From: Acanthosoma haemorrhoidale | Lineage: Eukaryota; Arthropoda; Insecta; Hemiptera; Acanthosomatidae | Direction of reading: 5' to 3' | Assembly: GCA_930367205.1 (NCBI GenBank) | Contig: OV884014.1 | Coordinates: 107,862,638 to 107,926,637 of the forward strand | Length of the DNA stretch: 64,000 nucleotides | Shown: in pieces, positions 10,666 to 21,303 of the stretch | Numbering within the stretch: position 1 is the stretch's first letter | How the letters are laid out: each line of letters starts with the position of its first letter | Notes under the pieces: generated by a model | The model's database searches: none | Seen by the model: the letters and a program-made list of their open reading frames with translations, nothing else | What the model was told of the DNA's origin: nothing | Made by a program: the position numbers and the translations under genes

Positions 10666-12212
10666 CTTTTTTTATTTTCATTTTATCCAAGTGTATTTTT
10701 AAATTTTATCGAGTTATAAAATTTTATGGTTTTGGAATAATAATTAAAAAAATATATTTAAATGTAGGAAATAACTGAGGTAGAATACTTTAGAGAAATG
10801 ATCAAGATCTGAGCCAGGGATAGCTCTTGTCCAAAAATGAAGCATTTTAGCCTTTTTTTTCGTCTGAAAATAGCTTTGTCATTACTATTGACACTTTCAC
10901 GGACGAGACGTCAAAGCGGGTTCAAATCTTAGAAAATTGTCATAGAAATTATGACGTTACTAGAGAGATTGACGAGACAAAGACAGCATAGTAAAATAAT
11001 ACGATATAAACGGGTTCGTTAATATTGGCAGGCAGGACAGAGATACAGAGAGAATAAAAACCTAAATTGGAAGGAATTGATTAAAACTCGAAACATGGCG
11101 ACAATTAATAATAATTGATAAGCAAAAAAAGAAAAGAAAAGGATTTGCTTTTTGGTGTACTTTTGCCGTAATTGGCCGAAGAACAATTCTACAACGGAAG
11201 AACAAAAAAAACGAACCCAAAACATAAATCTGACGGCTCCACGTTAGCAACTCTCTCCAAACTGGATTATCATCTCTCTCTCCCTTTATTCCTTCATCGC
11301 TCCCTATCCCTCTTCATCCCTCCTTCAACCATCCAGCATGATAATTCCCTCAGAGGGAGAAATGAGAAAGTTTGATTTGCGGCGAGTCCACTCGGTTTTG
11401 CATTCGCCATGAATATGGATGGCGCCCTAATCACCCTGCCAGTAGGCCGTTTTAACAGAATACGCCTCAAATACATTTTATATATTTAGCCCGTCCGAAT
11501 GTTATCACATAATTACAAACATCGTTAATATCATTTCCATAGTAGGGATTATATTGAGGATATATCGAACCTGGACGATTTAAGGTTTTAATCACTAATG
11601 GCGTCGCTATGGCAAATATTATCCACCTAGTCTGTTCCATTGGGTCATTTTCTCATTTCTATGGTCCAATTAGCACATATCGACATTTATAAGATGAAAA
11701 GAAGCGTACACAATTTAAATTTAATCTTAGTATTTCATTTCTAATAAACATTTAAGCCTCCAAGTTAAATGAGGGAGTGTTTTGACATATTTATAGAGGG
11801 GTAGAGGGAGATAACTTTATTCTAAGGCTAAAGCCTTGTAACTTATAAATTCTAATAAAAAACAATTGAAAAAACATCACAGATAAATAAACAATAATAA
11901 GGTTATTGGAATGTAGAAACTACGAAACCTGCACACACCATGTCGTCATAGTTACAGCAAAACATTTGTCATTTTTCACTAAAACATTTGAGCCTAACAC
12001 AAAAAAATATAAATCTAAACGACATAAATCAATGAGAATAACTCGCTTGAAAAGTATAAATAGCTAACATTAAAAAAAAAATAATAATGTTTTGCATTTG
12101 ATGAAGGCGAATTAAATAATTTCTATTGTTGCCTTTCAATATTTTAATATGTTATGTATGCACGTATGAAATATATGGATATGTTTAATGTATCCAGTGT
12201 ATGCTGTCATGA
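10666..12212. other. Unrecognised AT-rich region
   Basis: No gene is recognised. An 11-nt B-box-like GGTTCAAATCT near 10919 is isolated. A pyrimidine-rich CTCTCTCC stretch lies near 11270-11330. No element ends were identified. Confidence 0.4.
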
Positions 12213-12554
12213 ATGGAACTACCACGTACAGTAGAAGTGGTGTTGTTCCCATTGACTTGCTATCAATTGGAATGGATGGTGTTGATGTGTGTGGTGTTGA
12301 TGTGTGTGCTGTTAAATTGCCAACATAGCCCTTGGGAAAATTCAATGTACAACAGCAGCACAATTGATACTAGCCCGACAGAATCACTGGTGGAGATTTT
12401 TGACTCGGATTTCACTTCTGATGTCGATGCTCCCCAGAATACAGATTTCATTATTGGAGAAATAAAGGTTGAACCACTGTTCGCTGAAGGAGATGAGTAT
12501 CCTTTAAGAACTGAAGTGGATTACTGGGTACCAGTACCATCGATAGATCGCTAA
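12213..12554 (+). CDS. Hypothetical acidic open frame
   Basis: This 113-codon frame is not recognised. Its second half, from a Met at codon 45, is acidic and serine/threonine-rich. It contains the peptide IIGEIKVEP, a sumoylation-type consensus often seen in insect regulatory proteins. It ends VPVPSIDR. The first half is hydrophobic and overlaps a tandem GTTGATGTGTGTG duplication, so a start at about 12345 is more plausible. It could be a terminal exon or a decayed gene. No promoter, splice site or domain supports it firmly. Confidence 0.2.
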   Translation: MELPRTVEVVLFPLTCYQLEWMVLMCVVLMCVLLNCQHSPWENSMYNSSTIDTSPTESLVEIFDSDFTSDVDAPQNTDFIIGEIKVEPLFAEGDEYPLRTEVDYWVPVPSIDR

Positions 12555-13639
12555 TTCTCCATTAGCGCCTGATCTGCAGCTAGACTCATTCAGCTCTAGG
12601 GAACAACAGCATAGTCAATTGTTAAAAACCATATCTTCATAAATTTTTTCAGTCCCGTTATACATTTTTGTTTAAGGCAACAACGTGATGGATTCTGTGT
12701 AGAAGTTCAGGTTTTTTTTGTAAGTTTGTTCTGTTGTATTGTAAGTTAGAATATTCCGCTTATGTTTAATAACAATGTTATTGTCATGGTTCACTACCAT
12801 TTGTATTACTTATTTGTCAAGCATAAGTATTCAAACTACTAAAGCCCAAAAGGTAAGATTAACCTTTTGATTCCTAATTGTTAATTTAATAAATACTTTT
12901 TTTATCTATCTGATACAAATTAATTTAGGTGAACGAAGGTGGGATAAATTATCAACACTTGAAATAATTCCGTTTGATTTATCTTCTAATCTATAACCAA
13001 ATTTTATTAAGGGCTGGATGCATCATAATGGTGGCTAAGTAATGGTCATCCGGCAATATGATGCCCCTGGAACCATAGGTACCTTTACGACAATAGAGCC
13101 TAGGCCTCGAAGTTACATATCGGAATGTGTGTTTTTAATGTATGGGTGTAAGTATGTAAGGTACATATTCATGTATGTAATGTAAACTTAACCATGGGGA
13201 AATCTCAGCTAGAGAGAGAGAGAGGAAAAGTTGAGAAGATGCGAATTCCACTATGAAGATGCAGGGGCATGTTTGAATATACTTTGGTCCTTTGGTTCAT
13301 TCCTGGACCGATACTACAGACAGACAGACAGTAGGGGTATTTGTTAGAAGTCAACCCTCATTCTCCCTTGCTAGCTGAAGCAAACATTGGTTAATTTTAG
13401 CCCTAGCCAGGCCTACAGGAATATAATTACCAACAGTTCTGCTGTAATGTACGATGCGTAATACTGACCACAGTATTAAAGTGAAGGCCCGACAGTCAGC
13501 TGCCATAGAAGCCACAGACCGGATCCGGCAACGAGGAAAATCCTCTTCGACAGTCTGAAAAACCTCACATCGCAGGTGACTATTTTATGATAAATTCGGA
13601 CAACATTGGCTAAACATGGGGGCAAAGAGGGTGTATTTA
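12555..13639. other. Unrecognised AT-rich region
   Basis: Nothing recognised apart from a short GA tract at about 13209-13224 and CAGA repeats near 13318-13330. Confidence 0.4.
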
Positions 13640-13917
13640 AAAGTATTTTGTGGTGTGGTTCTATTACAGGAACCTTGTTGAGCAGTGGAATGCCGTTGGC
13701 GGAAACCAAACTGGTGTGTGGGAAAAAGGTTTTTGGATTCAACAATTGGAAGTAGACGTTTTAGTAGGAGTTTCTCAAATATTTTTGAGAGGATAGGGAG
13801 TAAGCTAATTGGACGATAAGATGAGGCGTCATTGGGTAGTTTACCGGGTTTGGCGAAAAGGACAATAATGGAATGTTTCCAGAGGAGAGGAAAGTGCGTC
13901 GTTCGGATAATGCAATT
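13640..13917 (-). pseudogene. LINE family B reverse transcriptase, inverted 5' segment
   Basis: On the minus strand this encodes the N-terminal part of a jockey-type reverse transcriptase: HFPLLWKHSIIVLFAKPGK, YRPISLLPILSKIFEKLL and HQFGFRQRHSTAQQ. The palm with the catalytic aspartates is absent. It sits head to head with 13920-14460, which encodes the C-terminal part of the same type of protein on the plus strand. This is the arrangement left by twin priming during LINE insertion. Confidence 0.8.
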
Positions 13918-13919
13918 AT

Positions 13920-14460
13920 ATATGTAACTTAGAAAGATACTATATATACTACTTTATAAACTACTAATCTACAAAGTTATACTTAAACCAATCTGGACAT
14001 ACGGAATAGAGCTATGGGGGACAGCAAAAAAGTCAAACATCAAGCGTATCCAATCCTTTCAATCAAAAGTCCTGAGAACAATAGTAAATGCCCCTTATTA
14101 TGTCAGCAACAAAACCCTTCATAATGATCTGAATATACCCTATATTCTTGAACTCATCCCTTCCAAGTTCATGAAATTCCACAGTAGCCTTTCCAACCAC
14201 CCTAATCCTGTAGCACAGTCATTGCACTGCGTCACTCATCCCTATAATCCTCCTCGGAGACTGAAACGGCAGTGGCCTCGTGACCTGCTATAATCAAGTG
14301 ACAGTGGGAGTCCTGGCAATGGCCAGTTTCTCCAATCATTTTCTGAATGAATGAGCGAGTGAATGATGAAATGTAAATATGGTATGAATGATAGTATATC
14401 TTAATTACTTATTGCCTAGCAAGGCAGATTGTAATTTTAGCACAATAAAGGAATTATACA
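13920..14460 (+). mobile_element. LINE family B 3' end
   Basis: The first part (to about 14293) encodes the C-terminus of a jockey-type reverse transcriptase. Motifs include LLIYKVILKPIWTYGIELWG, KKSNIKRIQSFQSKVLRTI and NHPNPVAQSLHC, and the frame stops at CCTCGTGACCTGCTATAA. The rest is 3' UTR with GCAAGGCAGATTGTAATTTT and an AATAAA at about 14446. The same sequence returns at 63500-64000, and the UTR returns inverted at 42715-42950. Confidence 0.85.
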
Positions 14461-16123
14461 TAGTAAATTACAGGAACAGCATGATCACTTCATGTTCCTG
14501 TTATCTAACACTGATCTTACCTATTTCAAATCAAAATATGATGAAGAAAATTCTTTAATTACGTTTTGTCCCTCTATCTACTCAATGTGTCATGTGGATG
14601 CTTGCCTGGATGTGAATGACTCATTAGTGATGATAAATTAAGTATGCAGGGAACCTGTACCATCTAAAAGTAAGTCCAAGAGGGACTTATACTTTCATAT
14701 GATTTTTCTATGTAACTTATACTTTTTTAATTTTAACATTTAGGTAACATGAATATGTGATAAATCTAAAAACAAACAGAAAATTCTACTTATTACGGAT
14801 TGTCATCGAATCGAGGCCAACTATAGCAATCAAGACCATTTGAAATTAAGGCCAGCTTCGGATCCGCGGTTATTCGTTAAAAAAAAAATTAAAAAAGAAC
14901 AAAGAGCGGAATGGAGCCCACAAAAACTGAAACACAAAAAAAAATTGGGAATAGAAATAATTGGAATGAGAGAGATGGCATTAAAGGGAATGGAACGAGA
15001 AGTGAAACTAAGTTACGAGTGAGCACGGAGCGGGTTTGATTGCCCCCAGTCTCCGCCGATATACGAAATAGAGAAGAGAAAAAGCTTAAATTGTTAATAG
15101 TACCAAAGTGACAGAACATTAACGAGAACTTAAACACGGGTTGGAACAGTTAGCGGACGATTCGGGCTTAGCAGGGGCTTTGTCAAACAGGGCTTATGTA
15201 GGTCCCTTGTAGATTTACTGTTTTGCACTTTGGGCCAAAGTCATTATACCACATAGCTAGCTTTATTAGCTCTTATTTTTATATCGTCAAATTGTAGCTA
15301 TTAGATTTTATATGTAGCAATTCGAATAAATTACCTTTATTACAACCCCTTAACCACATTCAAAATATTGGTAAACACGCTAGTTTGAATGAGCGTAAAT
15401 CAAAGTCAACTCGTTTGCCTTTCTAAAAGAACCTTTAGTTTTTTAAATAAATTTCATTCATATTATGTAACGTACACAGGTAATAGCTAACATCACTGAA
15501 TAATTAAAGTAATCAGTGCTGGATAACAGCAGTGCATTGTGGAGTAGCTACAGAAATCTGCCTCCAATACAAATATATATCTTAAAGGACGAAAGGGGGT
15601 TGATATTTATTGCAGGTTCGCATTTATTAGTTTAAACTAATTTGGAAAAACAATAAGGGATCTGAGCGTACGGAGTTGACGCAATTTTACAGAATGGATT
15701 CGACACGCTTAGATAACAACAATGAGGCTTGGGTTTGATCTCATCTCACACTAACTTTTTTAGGAATGATAAAAATCAAACTTTGGAGGACATAAACTTC
15801 CAGAAGAAAATTCTATTCTTCTTATCGATTTTCTTTACGCGATAGGAAGGAACGTAGTCAGGGTACAGCTGTAAACTGCTCGAAAAATAAATTAATTTTT
15901 GGCATCTCAAAAAACACAAATGAACTAGAATTGGAAGGTATTTGAGTATTTACAATACCTAGGGCTCCGGACAATAAGCAGGTAAGTTGAATTGACTTCA
16001 AAACGAGATACGTACATACATTGGTATGCTTTGCTCACCTTTATTGAGAACAAATGGATATCGTGCATATAAAATCTTTGATGCAGCAAACATAATTAAT
16101 TTATAATATAATTGTTACATATA
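14461..16123. other. Unrecognised AT-rich region
   Basis: No gene is recognised. A lysine-rich plus-strand frame at 14840-15022 looks like translation of purine-rich DNA. The region runs up to the 5' LTR, and its last bases (ACATATA) resemble the TA-rich target preferred by gypsy-type elements. Confidence 0.4.
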
Positions 16124-16307
16124 AGTTAAGGTTCGGACGTCGTAGGCAGCCAGCCTAATCCTTAAGTCATCGGGATGTAAACATCCCGAATGTATTTAGA
16201 GAGGCTTTAAAAGGCTCAAATAAAAACAGTCTTGTGACAACTCTCGTTCAGTAACTACATTCAACCTCTTTCCTTTTTCTTCTCGTTTTCGTTGACGATC
16301 GTTAACT
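16124..16307 (+). repeat. 5' LTR of the gypsy element
   Basis: It starts AGTTAAGG and ends GTTAACT, a short terminal inverted repeat. It contains TTTAAAAG near 16206 as a possible TATA-like site and AATAAA at 16219-16224. The final T overlaps the first base of the primer-binding site. Confidence 0.88.
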
Positions 16308-16324
16308 GGTGCCGAAACCCGGGA
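16307..16324 (+). promoter_or_regulatory. Primer-binding site, tRNA-Phe type
   Basis: TGGTGCCGAAACCCGGGA is an 18-of-18 complement of the 3' end of metazoan tRNA-Phe(GAA) plus CCA, from my memory of that tRNA. It primes minus-strand DNA synthesis. It lies exactly where a primer site should be, directly after the 5' LTR. Confidence 0.85.
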
Positions 16325-16414
16325 GCGGAGTGGGTTCGAGTCATTAACGTGCGAGTTGGTTTTTGTTTTTTTTTCCTTCTTATTCACTTTCGTGTGATTT
16401 AATTAAAGTAGGTA

Positions 16415-16861
16415 ATGGTGGAATTGCGGCCGGCAGCGTTTGAAGTTCCACAGTTACCTAAAGAAACCATGGCTGAAGCCCATGCGAACTCACTGGCGTG
16501 GATGAAGGTGCGGGCAGTGACGTCACAGGACATGAGGAAAATGATCTCAGACCTCGAAAAATTTTCTGGGGAAATAGGTGAGTTAAATCATTTTCTCAAA
16601 GGTGGAGATAGGATTATGGAGAGGATACAAGCCAAGATGGACGAAGGGTTACTCGACCCAGGTGACGCTAAGTCAATAAAGGCAGACCTGGTGTGCAGGG
16701 TGAAAAGGAAGGTGCTGAACCTGATACAGGCGGACGAGGAAACCCCATGGGAGATAGTAAAGACGAGACTGAAAAAAGCATATGGGGGGGGGGGGACGAT
16801 GGACCCCAGAGGAGGATATATTCCAAATTTTTCGAGAAATGAAATCTCCGAGACAGAATAG
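16415..16861 (+). pseudogene. gag, N-terminal part
   Basis: This 148-codon frame encodes the start of the structural polyprotein. ATG 16415 is the first start after the 107-nt leader. The first 120 residues are helix-rich and hydrophilic (for example MISDLEKFSGEIGELNHFLK), consistent with a capsid region, but no named domain is certain. At the 12-G run (16784-16795) the reading passes into a frame that ends after about 22 codons. The continuation of gag lies one base out of register from 16782. The break could be a mutation, a homopolymer sequencing or assembly error, or slippage during expression. Confidence 0.8.
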
Positions 16862-17588
16862 TGGACAGTATGCTGCAGTCCTGGTTGTCCGCTACAATAA
16901 AATAAATGAGAAAATGAGGGAGACAACTAGCGCTGATGAAGTGGAGGGCAGGATGGGATTCCTGTCTACAATCTTAAAGGTACAATTAGCGAAGGAGACG
17001 GGAAGGAAGGAAGGGTTCCCTAATGAGCGATCGTTCCTCGAATGCGCCCAGGCGATGATAGATGCTAGCGCAAGGGAAGAAGAAGTAAAAATGAACGAAG
17101 ATGAAAACGATTGGAGCCAGATCCCATATAGGAGAAACAGGACCCCAAAAGCAGTGTGGAGGAGACAGGAAACGCCATTTGCCGGTAGAGACAGGGGAGC
17201 GAAAAGAGAGAGAAGATTGGGAGTGACGAGGCCTAGGTACGCACCTCGGAAAGAAGAAAGGAAATGTCATGGTTGTGGAAAGACGGGCCATCTGGTAGCT
17301 CAGTGCCCTCGCACTAAGTGCTTTGAGTGTGGGGAAGAAGGACACATAGCAAGACAATGTCCATACTTGTTTCGTAGAAGGGAATTTCACAAAGAAGAAC
17401 CAATGGAGGTGAATAACCAGGAAATCCGGGAGAGGCGGAGCGCGACACCAAGAGAAATTGGATCATCGGGCGACGAGTCATCAGGGACGTCGGAGACAGA
17501 CGGAGAGGAGTCGAAGCGCAGCGGGAGCAGACGACGAGAGTGGCAGAAGAATCCCTCGCGCAGATGGGAGCGGCGTACGGAGGCCTGA
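16782..17588 (+). CDS. gag, C-terminal part with two zinc knuckles
   Basis: It continues the 16415 frame across the G run in a different register, so the listed start is only the first ATG in the open frame. From about residue 162 there are two CCHC zinc knuckles of the CX2CX4HX4C type: CHGCGKTGHLVAQC and CFECGEEGHIARQC. These are nucleocapsid motifs that bind the element's RNA. The tail is rich in Ser, Glu and Arg. It ends at UGA 17586-17588, and the same frame is open again straight afterwards into pol. Confidence 0.9.
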   Translation: MGGGGRWTPEEDIFQIFREMKSPRQNSGQYAAVLVVRYNKINEKMRETTSADEVEGRMGFLSTILKVQLAKETGRKEGFPNERSFLECAQAMIDASAREEEVKMNEDENDWSQIPYRRNRTPKAVWRRQETPFAGRDRGAKRERRLGVTRPRYAPRKEERKCHGCGKTGHLVAQCPRTKCFECGEEGHIARQCPYLFRRREFHKEEPMEVNNQEIRERRSATPREIGSSGDESSGTSETDGEESKRSGSRRREWQKNPSRRWERRTEA

Positions 17589-17633
17589 GGAGAGTGGCAG
17601 CAGAGAGGCGACCGCATCCTAAGGTGCAATACA

Positions 17634-20600
17634 GTGCGGGAAAGGATGTGTGGTTTGCCAATTATCGAGTTCGGGAAGGGGGAGAGGTGCCTCATTGATA
17701 CTGGCAGCACCAATACAATAATATCTCGTGGTGCGTTAGAGAGGTTGCGTGGAGGAGAGAGGGCACACCAGATCAAGGTATGTAAGTGTAAATTACTTAC
17801 TCTTGGGGGACCCTGCGAAGTAATGGGAGAAGCGGTCGTGGGGCTAGAAGAATGGGCGAAAGTAATGGGTGACATAAAAGTACACGTCGTGGAAGACATG
17901 CCACGGGAATACCAGATAATAGTGGGGTGTGATTTACTGGGAAAAGTAGGCGCGCGCATCGAAAACGAGGGTGAGAACTGGAGGATAAAAATAGGGAAGC
18001 GAACCTATCGAAGCCGGGGGGGCGTAAGGGGCGAAACGGAGCAAATAGGAGCGGTTAAGAGAGTGGAGGATTGGAGGGAGAGTCTGAGGAGCGAGTTTAG
18101 GGATATTTTTTTCGCTGAAGGGGACAAGCTAGGAGCAACGGGGAAAACGCTACATGAGATCCCGTTAAAAGTAGAGCGGGTGACGTATGTGAAGGAGAGG
18201 CGGTATCCGCAAGCGCTCAGACAACACATTAGAAAGGAGATCGAGGATCTCAAGCGCCAAGGTATTATCAGAGATAGCACGTCTCCGTATAATAGCCCTT
18301 TGTGGGCAGTGAAAAAGAAAAGTCGACCGGGAGAATGTGAGGAAAAATACCGAGTCGTGGTGGATTTTCGGAAACTTAACGATAATACCCTGGACGAAAA
18401 ATATCCGATCCCGCGGTTCGAAGACATCCTAGACAGACTAAACGGTGCAAAAATTTTTAGCACATTGGACCTAAAAGCAGGGTACCATCAGATCAAACTA
18501 GCTGCGCATGACCAACATAAAACGGCGTTTTCGTTTGAAAGAGGGCATTTTGAGTTCACGAGAATGCCGTTCGGTCTCAAAAATGCTCCAATAACCTTTC
18601 AGCGTCTCATGGACGAACTTCTGAGAGGAATGGACGAAAATATGTGCCAAATTTACATGGATGACCTGCTGATCTTCAGCCGAACGGAATCGGAACATAT
18701 TCAACACCTTCGGAACGTATTTGAGAGATTAAGGGATTTCGGGTTGAAACTGTCAATAGACAAATCGTCACTGGGGCAGGAGCAGATTAGTTTTTTAGGG
18801 CACACAATCTCACAGGAAGGGGTTCAGCCAGACTCGACGAAAGTAGAAGCGATCCAGAGAATGGAGGTGCCAAAAGATGTAAAAGGGATTCGGAGATTAC
18901 TGGGCACGCTCAATTACTACCGCCGTTTCGTGCCGGACATGGCAGAATATATGGTACCCATTAACAATTTACTACGGAAAGGAGCACGGATAATGATCAC
19001 GCCGCTGATAGAGCAGAATATCCGCAAATGCTTGGCACGTTTGCAGGAGGCGCCGATTTTGGCTTTCCCTAACTTTGAGAAGGATTTCACGATCACCACC
19101 GACGCAAGCGACTATGCCTTGGGGGCAGTATTGTCACAGGAAGGCGAAGACGGGGAAAGACCGGTGGCTTACGCGAGCAGACGCCTGACGGACACGGAGG
19201 CGCGGTACAGCGCTCTGGAACGAGAACTCCTCGGGATAGTGTGGACCATTGGGCACTTCCGTCCGTATGTATTTGGCAGAAGGTTTCGAATACATACGGA
19301 TCACCGACCTCTTCAATGGGTCGGAAAACTCACAGAATCCTCCTCAAGGGTAACAAGGTGGAAGGAATTCTTAGCCCAATACAATCTGGATATTGTATAT
19401 AAGCCAGGCAAAGACAACGTCGTGGCAGATTGGCTGTCGCGCGCTATTATGGTGAACGCCATAGAAGAAGGGGAAACATCGAGCGGTATGAGGCAGTTCA
19501 TTGAGGAATGGACGCCTGGAGAAGCGGGCAGGAGCAGCACACGGAAAGATAGTGACAGGAGTGCGGACACACCATCAGACGAGTCTATAGGAGAGAGACC
19601 GCGTGATATGGAGACGACGGACGAAATTATCAATGATAAGCGGAGGCAGATCATTTGGAAAACTCAAACATCGGGTGCTCTGAAAATACTCCATAGTACG
19701 TACGGCAGGAGTCAGATCGCGACGATTTGGTCACCACCGGGAGTTCGAGGAGATCAAATTTGTCAGGCTCTCAAGGACGTGTCCAAACCCGGCAAAACAC
19801 ACCATTTATTCGTGGGCAACGCGACTGTGTGGGACAAAATTAAAAAGCTGTGGCAGAAAGAGCTGTTGGGGGTGGATCGCTCGTTCATTCGGTGTCTTTC
19901 CGTGGTCCAAACCCTGCGGGACGAGGAGCAGCAACGCGAGTTAACACTGGCGTATCACCAAGGAAAAACCAACCACCGCGGTGGGCAGGAGACGGCACAA
20001 GCACTACGAAGGCGCTATTTTTGGTGGGGGATGCAGCGGACTATTCAGGAGGTAATCGGAGCATGCGAAGTTTGTCAGAAGACGAAATATGATAGACATC
20101 CCCCGCAGGGACTCCAGGAGGAATCACCCACGGCAGAAGCACCACTGACGGAGATTCAAGTGGACACCTTCACGTGGCGGGGTTTTAAGTGGGTCACTAT
20201 CATCGACCCATTTAGCAAAGTGGCTATGACCTACGCGGTGGGAGACAAGTCATCAGATTCCATATTACAAGCCCTCAACACATGGTTTCAATTCTACGGC
20301 ATACCAGAGAGGATCTCGTCGGATGGGGGACGGGAGTTTGACAATGCAACCGTGAGAGCCGAAATGCAAAAACGGGATGTGGCATGGCATTTTAATACCC
20401 CCGGGCATCCCAAGAGCAGGGGAACCATCGAAAGGTTACACAGCACCCTCAGCGACCACTTACGCGTGTACCAGGTGGATAAAGGCCTGTCGGCGAACGT
20501 AGCGATGCCAATGGCGGTGGCGGCATACAACCACTCGATACATGCCACGACGGGGTTAGCACCCTTCGAAATTTTGTTCGGATTACGAGTGAGACCGAGG

Positions 20601-20960
20601 AATTGGCCAGAGACGGTGGCGGATGAGGGAATGGTGGCACAGCTCCATAACACCCACATACAGCTCGGAAAGATGTGGTACAAAGTACGCGATAAGATTA
20701 TGCGCGAAAAATCCAAGCGCGTGGCACGGGCAAATTTGAAGGTGCGGGATCGCATAGGAGCAATATCGATTGGGACCGTTGTGTACAGAAAAGTCGTGTC
20801 AAATCGTAGTAAGGAACTTGTTCGGTATGAGGGGCCCTTTAAGGTCATCATAATTCGGGAACATAATCTCGTGACCATCGAGAGTATGACCACCCCAAAG
20901 AAGAGGCGAACCGTTCACATTGAACAGTTGAAACTCCCAACACAGGGGGGAGGGTGTTGA
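17634..20960 (+). CDS. pol polyprotein of the Ty3/gypsy element
   Basis: An intact 1108-codon frame. Domains in order: aspartic protease with DTGS at residues 22-25; reverse transcriptase with STLDLKAGYHQI (Asp 279), RMPFGLKNAPITFQ and the catalytic YMDD at 341-344; RNase H with TTDASDYALGAVLSQ (Asp 490) and YSALERELL; integrase with a zinc-binding H775, H781, C811, C814 set, and catalytic D844, D897 and E933 (35 residues between the last two); and a GPF module (VRYEGPFKV) near 1075. No chromodomain is seen. All catalytic residues inspected are present. The ATG at 17634 is the first in a frame open from 17589, so synthesis more probably depends on the gag frame upstream than on this ATG. The stop is at 20958-20960, just after an 11-nt purine run. 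Confidence 0.95.
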   Translation: MRERMCGLPIIEFGKGERCLIDTGSTNTIISRGALERLRGGERAHQIKVCKCKLLTLGGPCEVMGEAVVGLEEWAKVMGDIKVHVVEDMPREYQIIVGCDLLGKVGARIENEGENWRIKIGKRTYRSRGGVRGETEQIGAVKRVEDWRESLRSEFRDIFFAEGDKLGATGKTLHEIPLKVERVTYVKERRYPQALRQHIRKEIEDLKRQGIIRDSTSPYNSPLWAVKKKSRPGECEEKYRVVVDFRKLNDNTLDEKYPIPRFEDILDRLNGAKIFSTLDLKAGYHQIKLAAHDQHKTAFSFERGHFEFTRMPFGLKNAPITFQRLMDELLRGMDENMCQIYMDDLLIFSRTESEHIQHLRNVFERLRDFGLKLSIDKSSLGQEQISFLGHTISQEGVQPDSTKVEAIQRMEVPKDVKGIRRLLGTLNYYRRFVPDMAEYMVPINNLLRKGARIMITPLIEQNIRKCLARLQEAPILAFPNFEKDFTITTDASDYALGAVLSQEGEDGERPVAYASRRLTDTEARYSALERELLGIVWTIGHFRPYVFGRRFRIHTDHRPLQWVGKLTESSSRVTRWKEFLAQYNLDIVYKPGKDNVVADWLSRAIMVNAIEEGETSSGMRQFIEEWTPGEAGRSSTRKDSDRSADTPSDESIGERPRDMETTDEIINDKRRQIIWKTQTSGALKILHSTYGRSQIATIWSPPGVRGDQICQALKDVSKPGKTHHLFVGNATVWDKIKKLWQKELLGVDRSFIRCLSVVQTLRDEEQQRELTLAYHQGKTNHRGGQETAQALRRRYFWWGMQRTIQEVIGACEVCQKTKYDRHPPQGLQEESPTAEAPLTEIQVDTFTWRGFKWVTIIDPFSKVAMTYAVGDKSSDSILQALNTWFQFYGIPERISSDGGREFDNATVRAEMQKRDVAWHFNTPGHPKSRGTIERLHSTLSDHLRVYQVDKGLSANVAMPMAVAAYNHSIHATTGLAPFEILFGLRVRPRNWPETVADEGMVAQLHNTHIQLGKMWYKVRDKIMREKSKRVARANLKVRDRIGAISIGTVVYRKVVSNRSKELVRYEGPFKVIIIREHNLVTIESMTTPKKRRTVHIEQLKLPTQGGGC

Positions 20961-21303
20961 ATGTGCGTAAGATGGTGTGCCCTCGATCCAATACGGAGCA
21001 ACTGATCCGGAATCATATACTTCACATGTGCTGCTCAGAGAGAGTTTTTGTTTTCATTATTTATATTGTGGATGTTCTATTTTTTTTTTACCTGGCAGCC
21101 ACCGGGTCCAGGGCGAATGTATTATTTTTTGTTATTATTATTTTTGTTTTATTTCTGTATTATCTCTTTTCTTTGTGTCCTGTTTTTTTGTGTGGACTAT
21201 GAATATATTAGACCGTAAACGTGATGTAAGGGATTACAGGCTGTGTGCTGAGTGCGGCGGACCTTGGAGTTTACGAAGAGATATGCGTAAACTGGCAGAG
21301 GGG
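20961..21303 (+). other. Post-pol region of the gypsy element
   Basis: This 343-bp region lies where gypsy-type elements may carry an envelope gene. Two overlapping frames (from 20954 and 20977) encode short, strongly hydrophobic peptides rich in Phe, Tyr, Val and Leu. The second ends with a basic, Cys-containing tail (LCAECGGPW, RRDMRKLAEGS). No envelope motif is recognised. It may be an untranslated region translated by chance. TT-rich DNA alone gives hydrophobic frames. Confidence 0.5.
21294..21303 (+). promoter_or_regulatory. Polypurine tract
   Basis: GGCAGAGGGG directly abuts the first base of the 3' LTR, the position from which plus-strand DNA synthesis is primed. A second, longer purine run (AGGGGGGAGGG, 20944-20954) lies just inside the end of pol. 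Confidence 0.7.

Noticed and set aside
13476..13745. 89-codon minus-strand frame as a gene
   Set aside because: It overlaps the inverted LINE B reverse transcriptase in a different frame and is a shadow of it.
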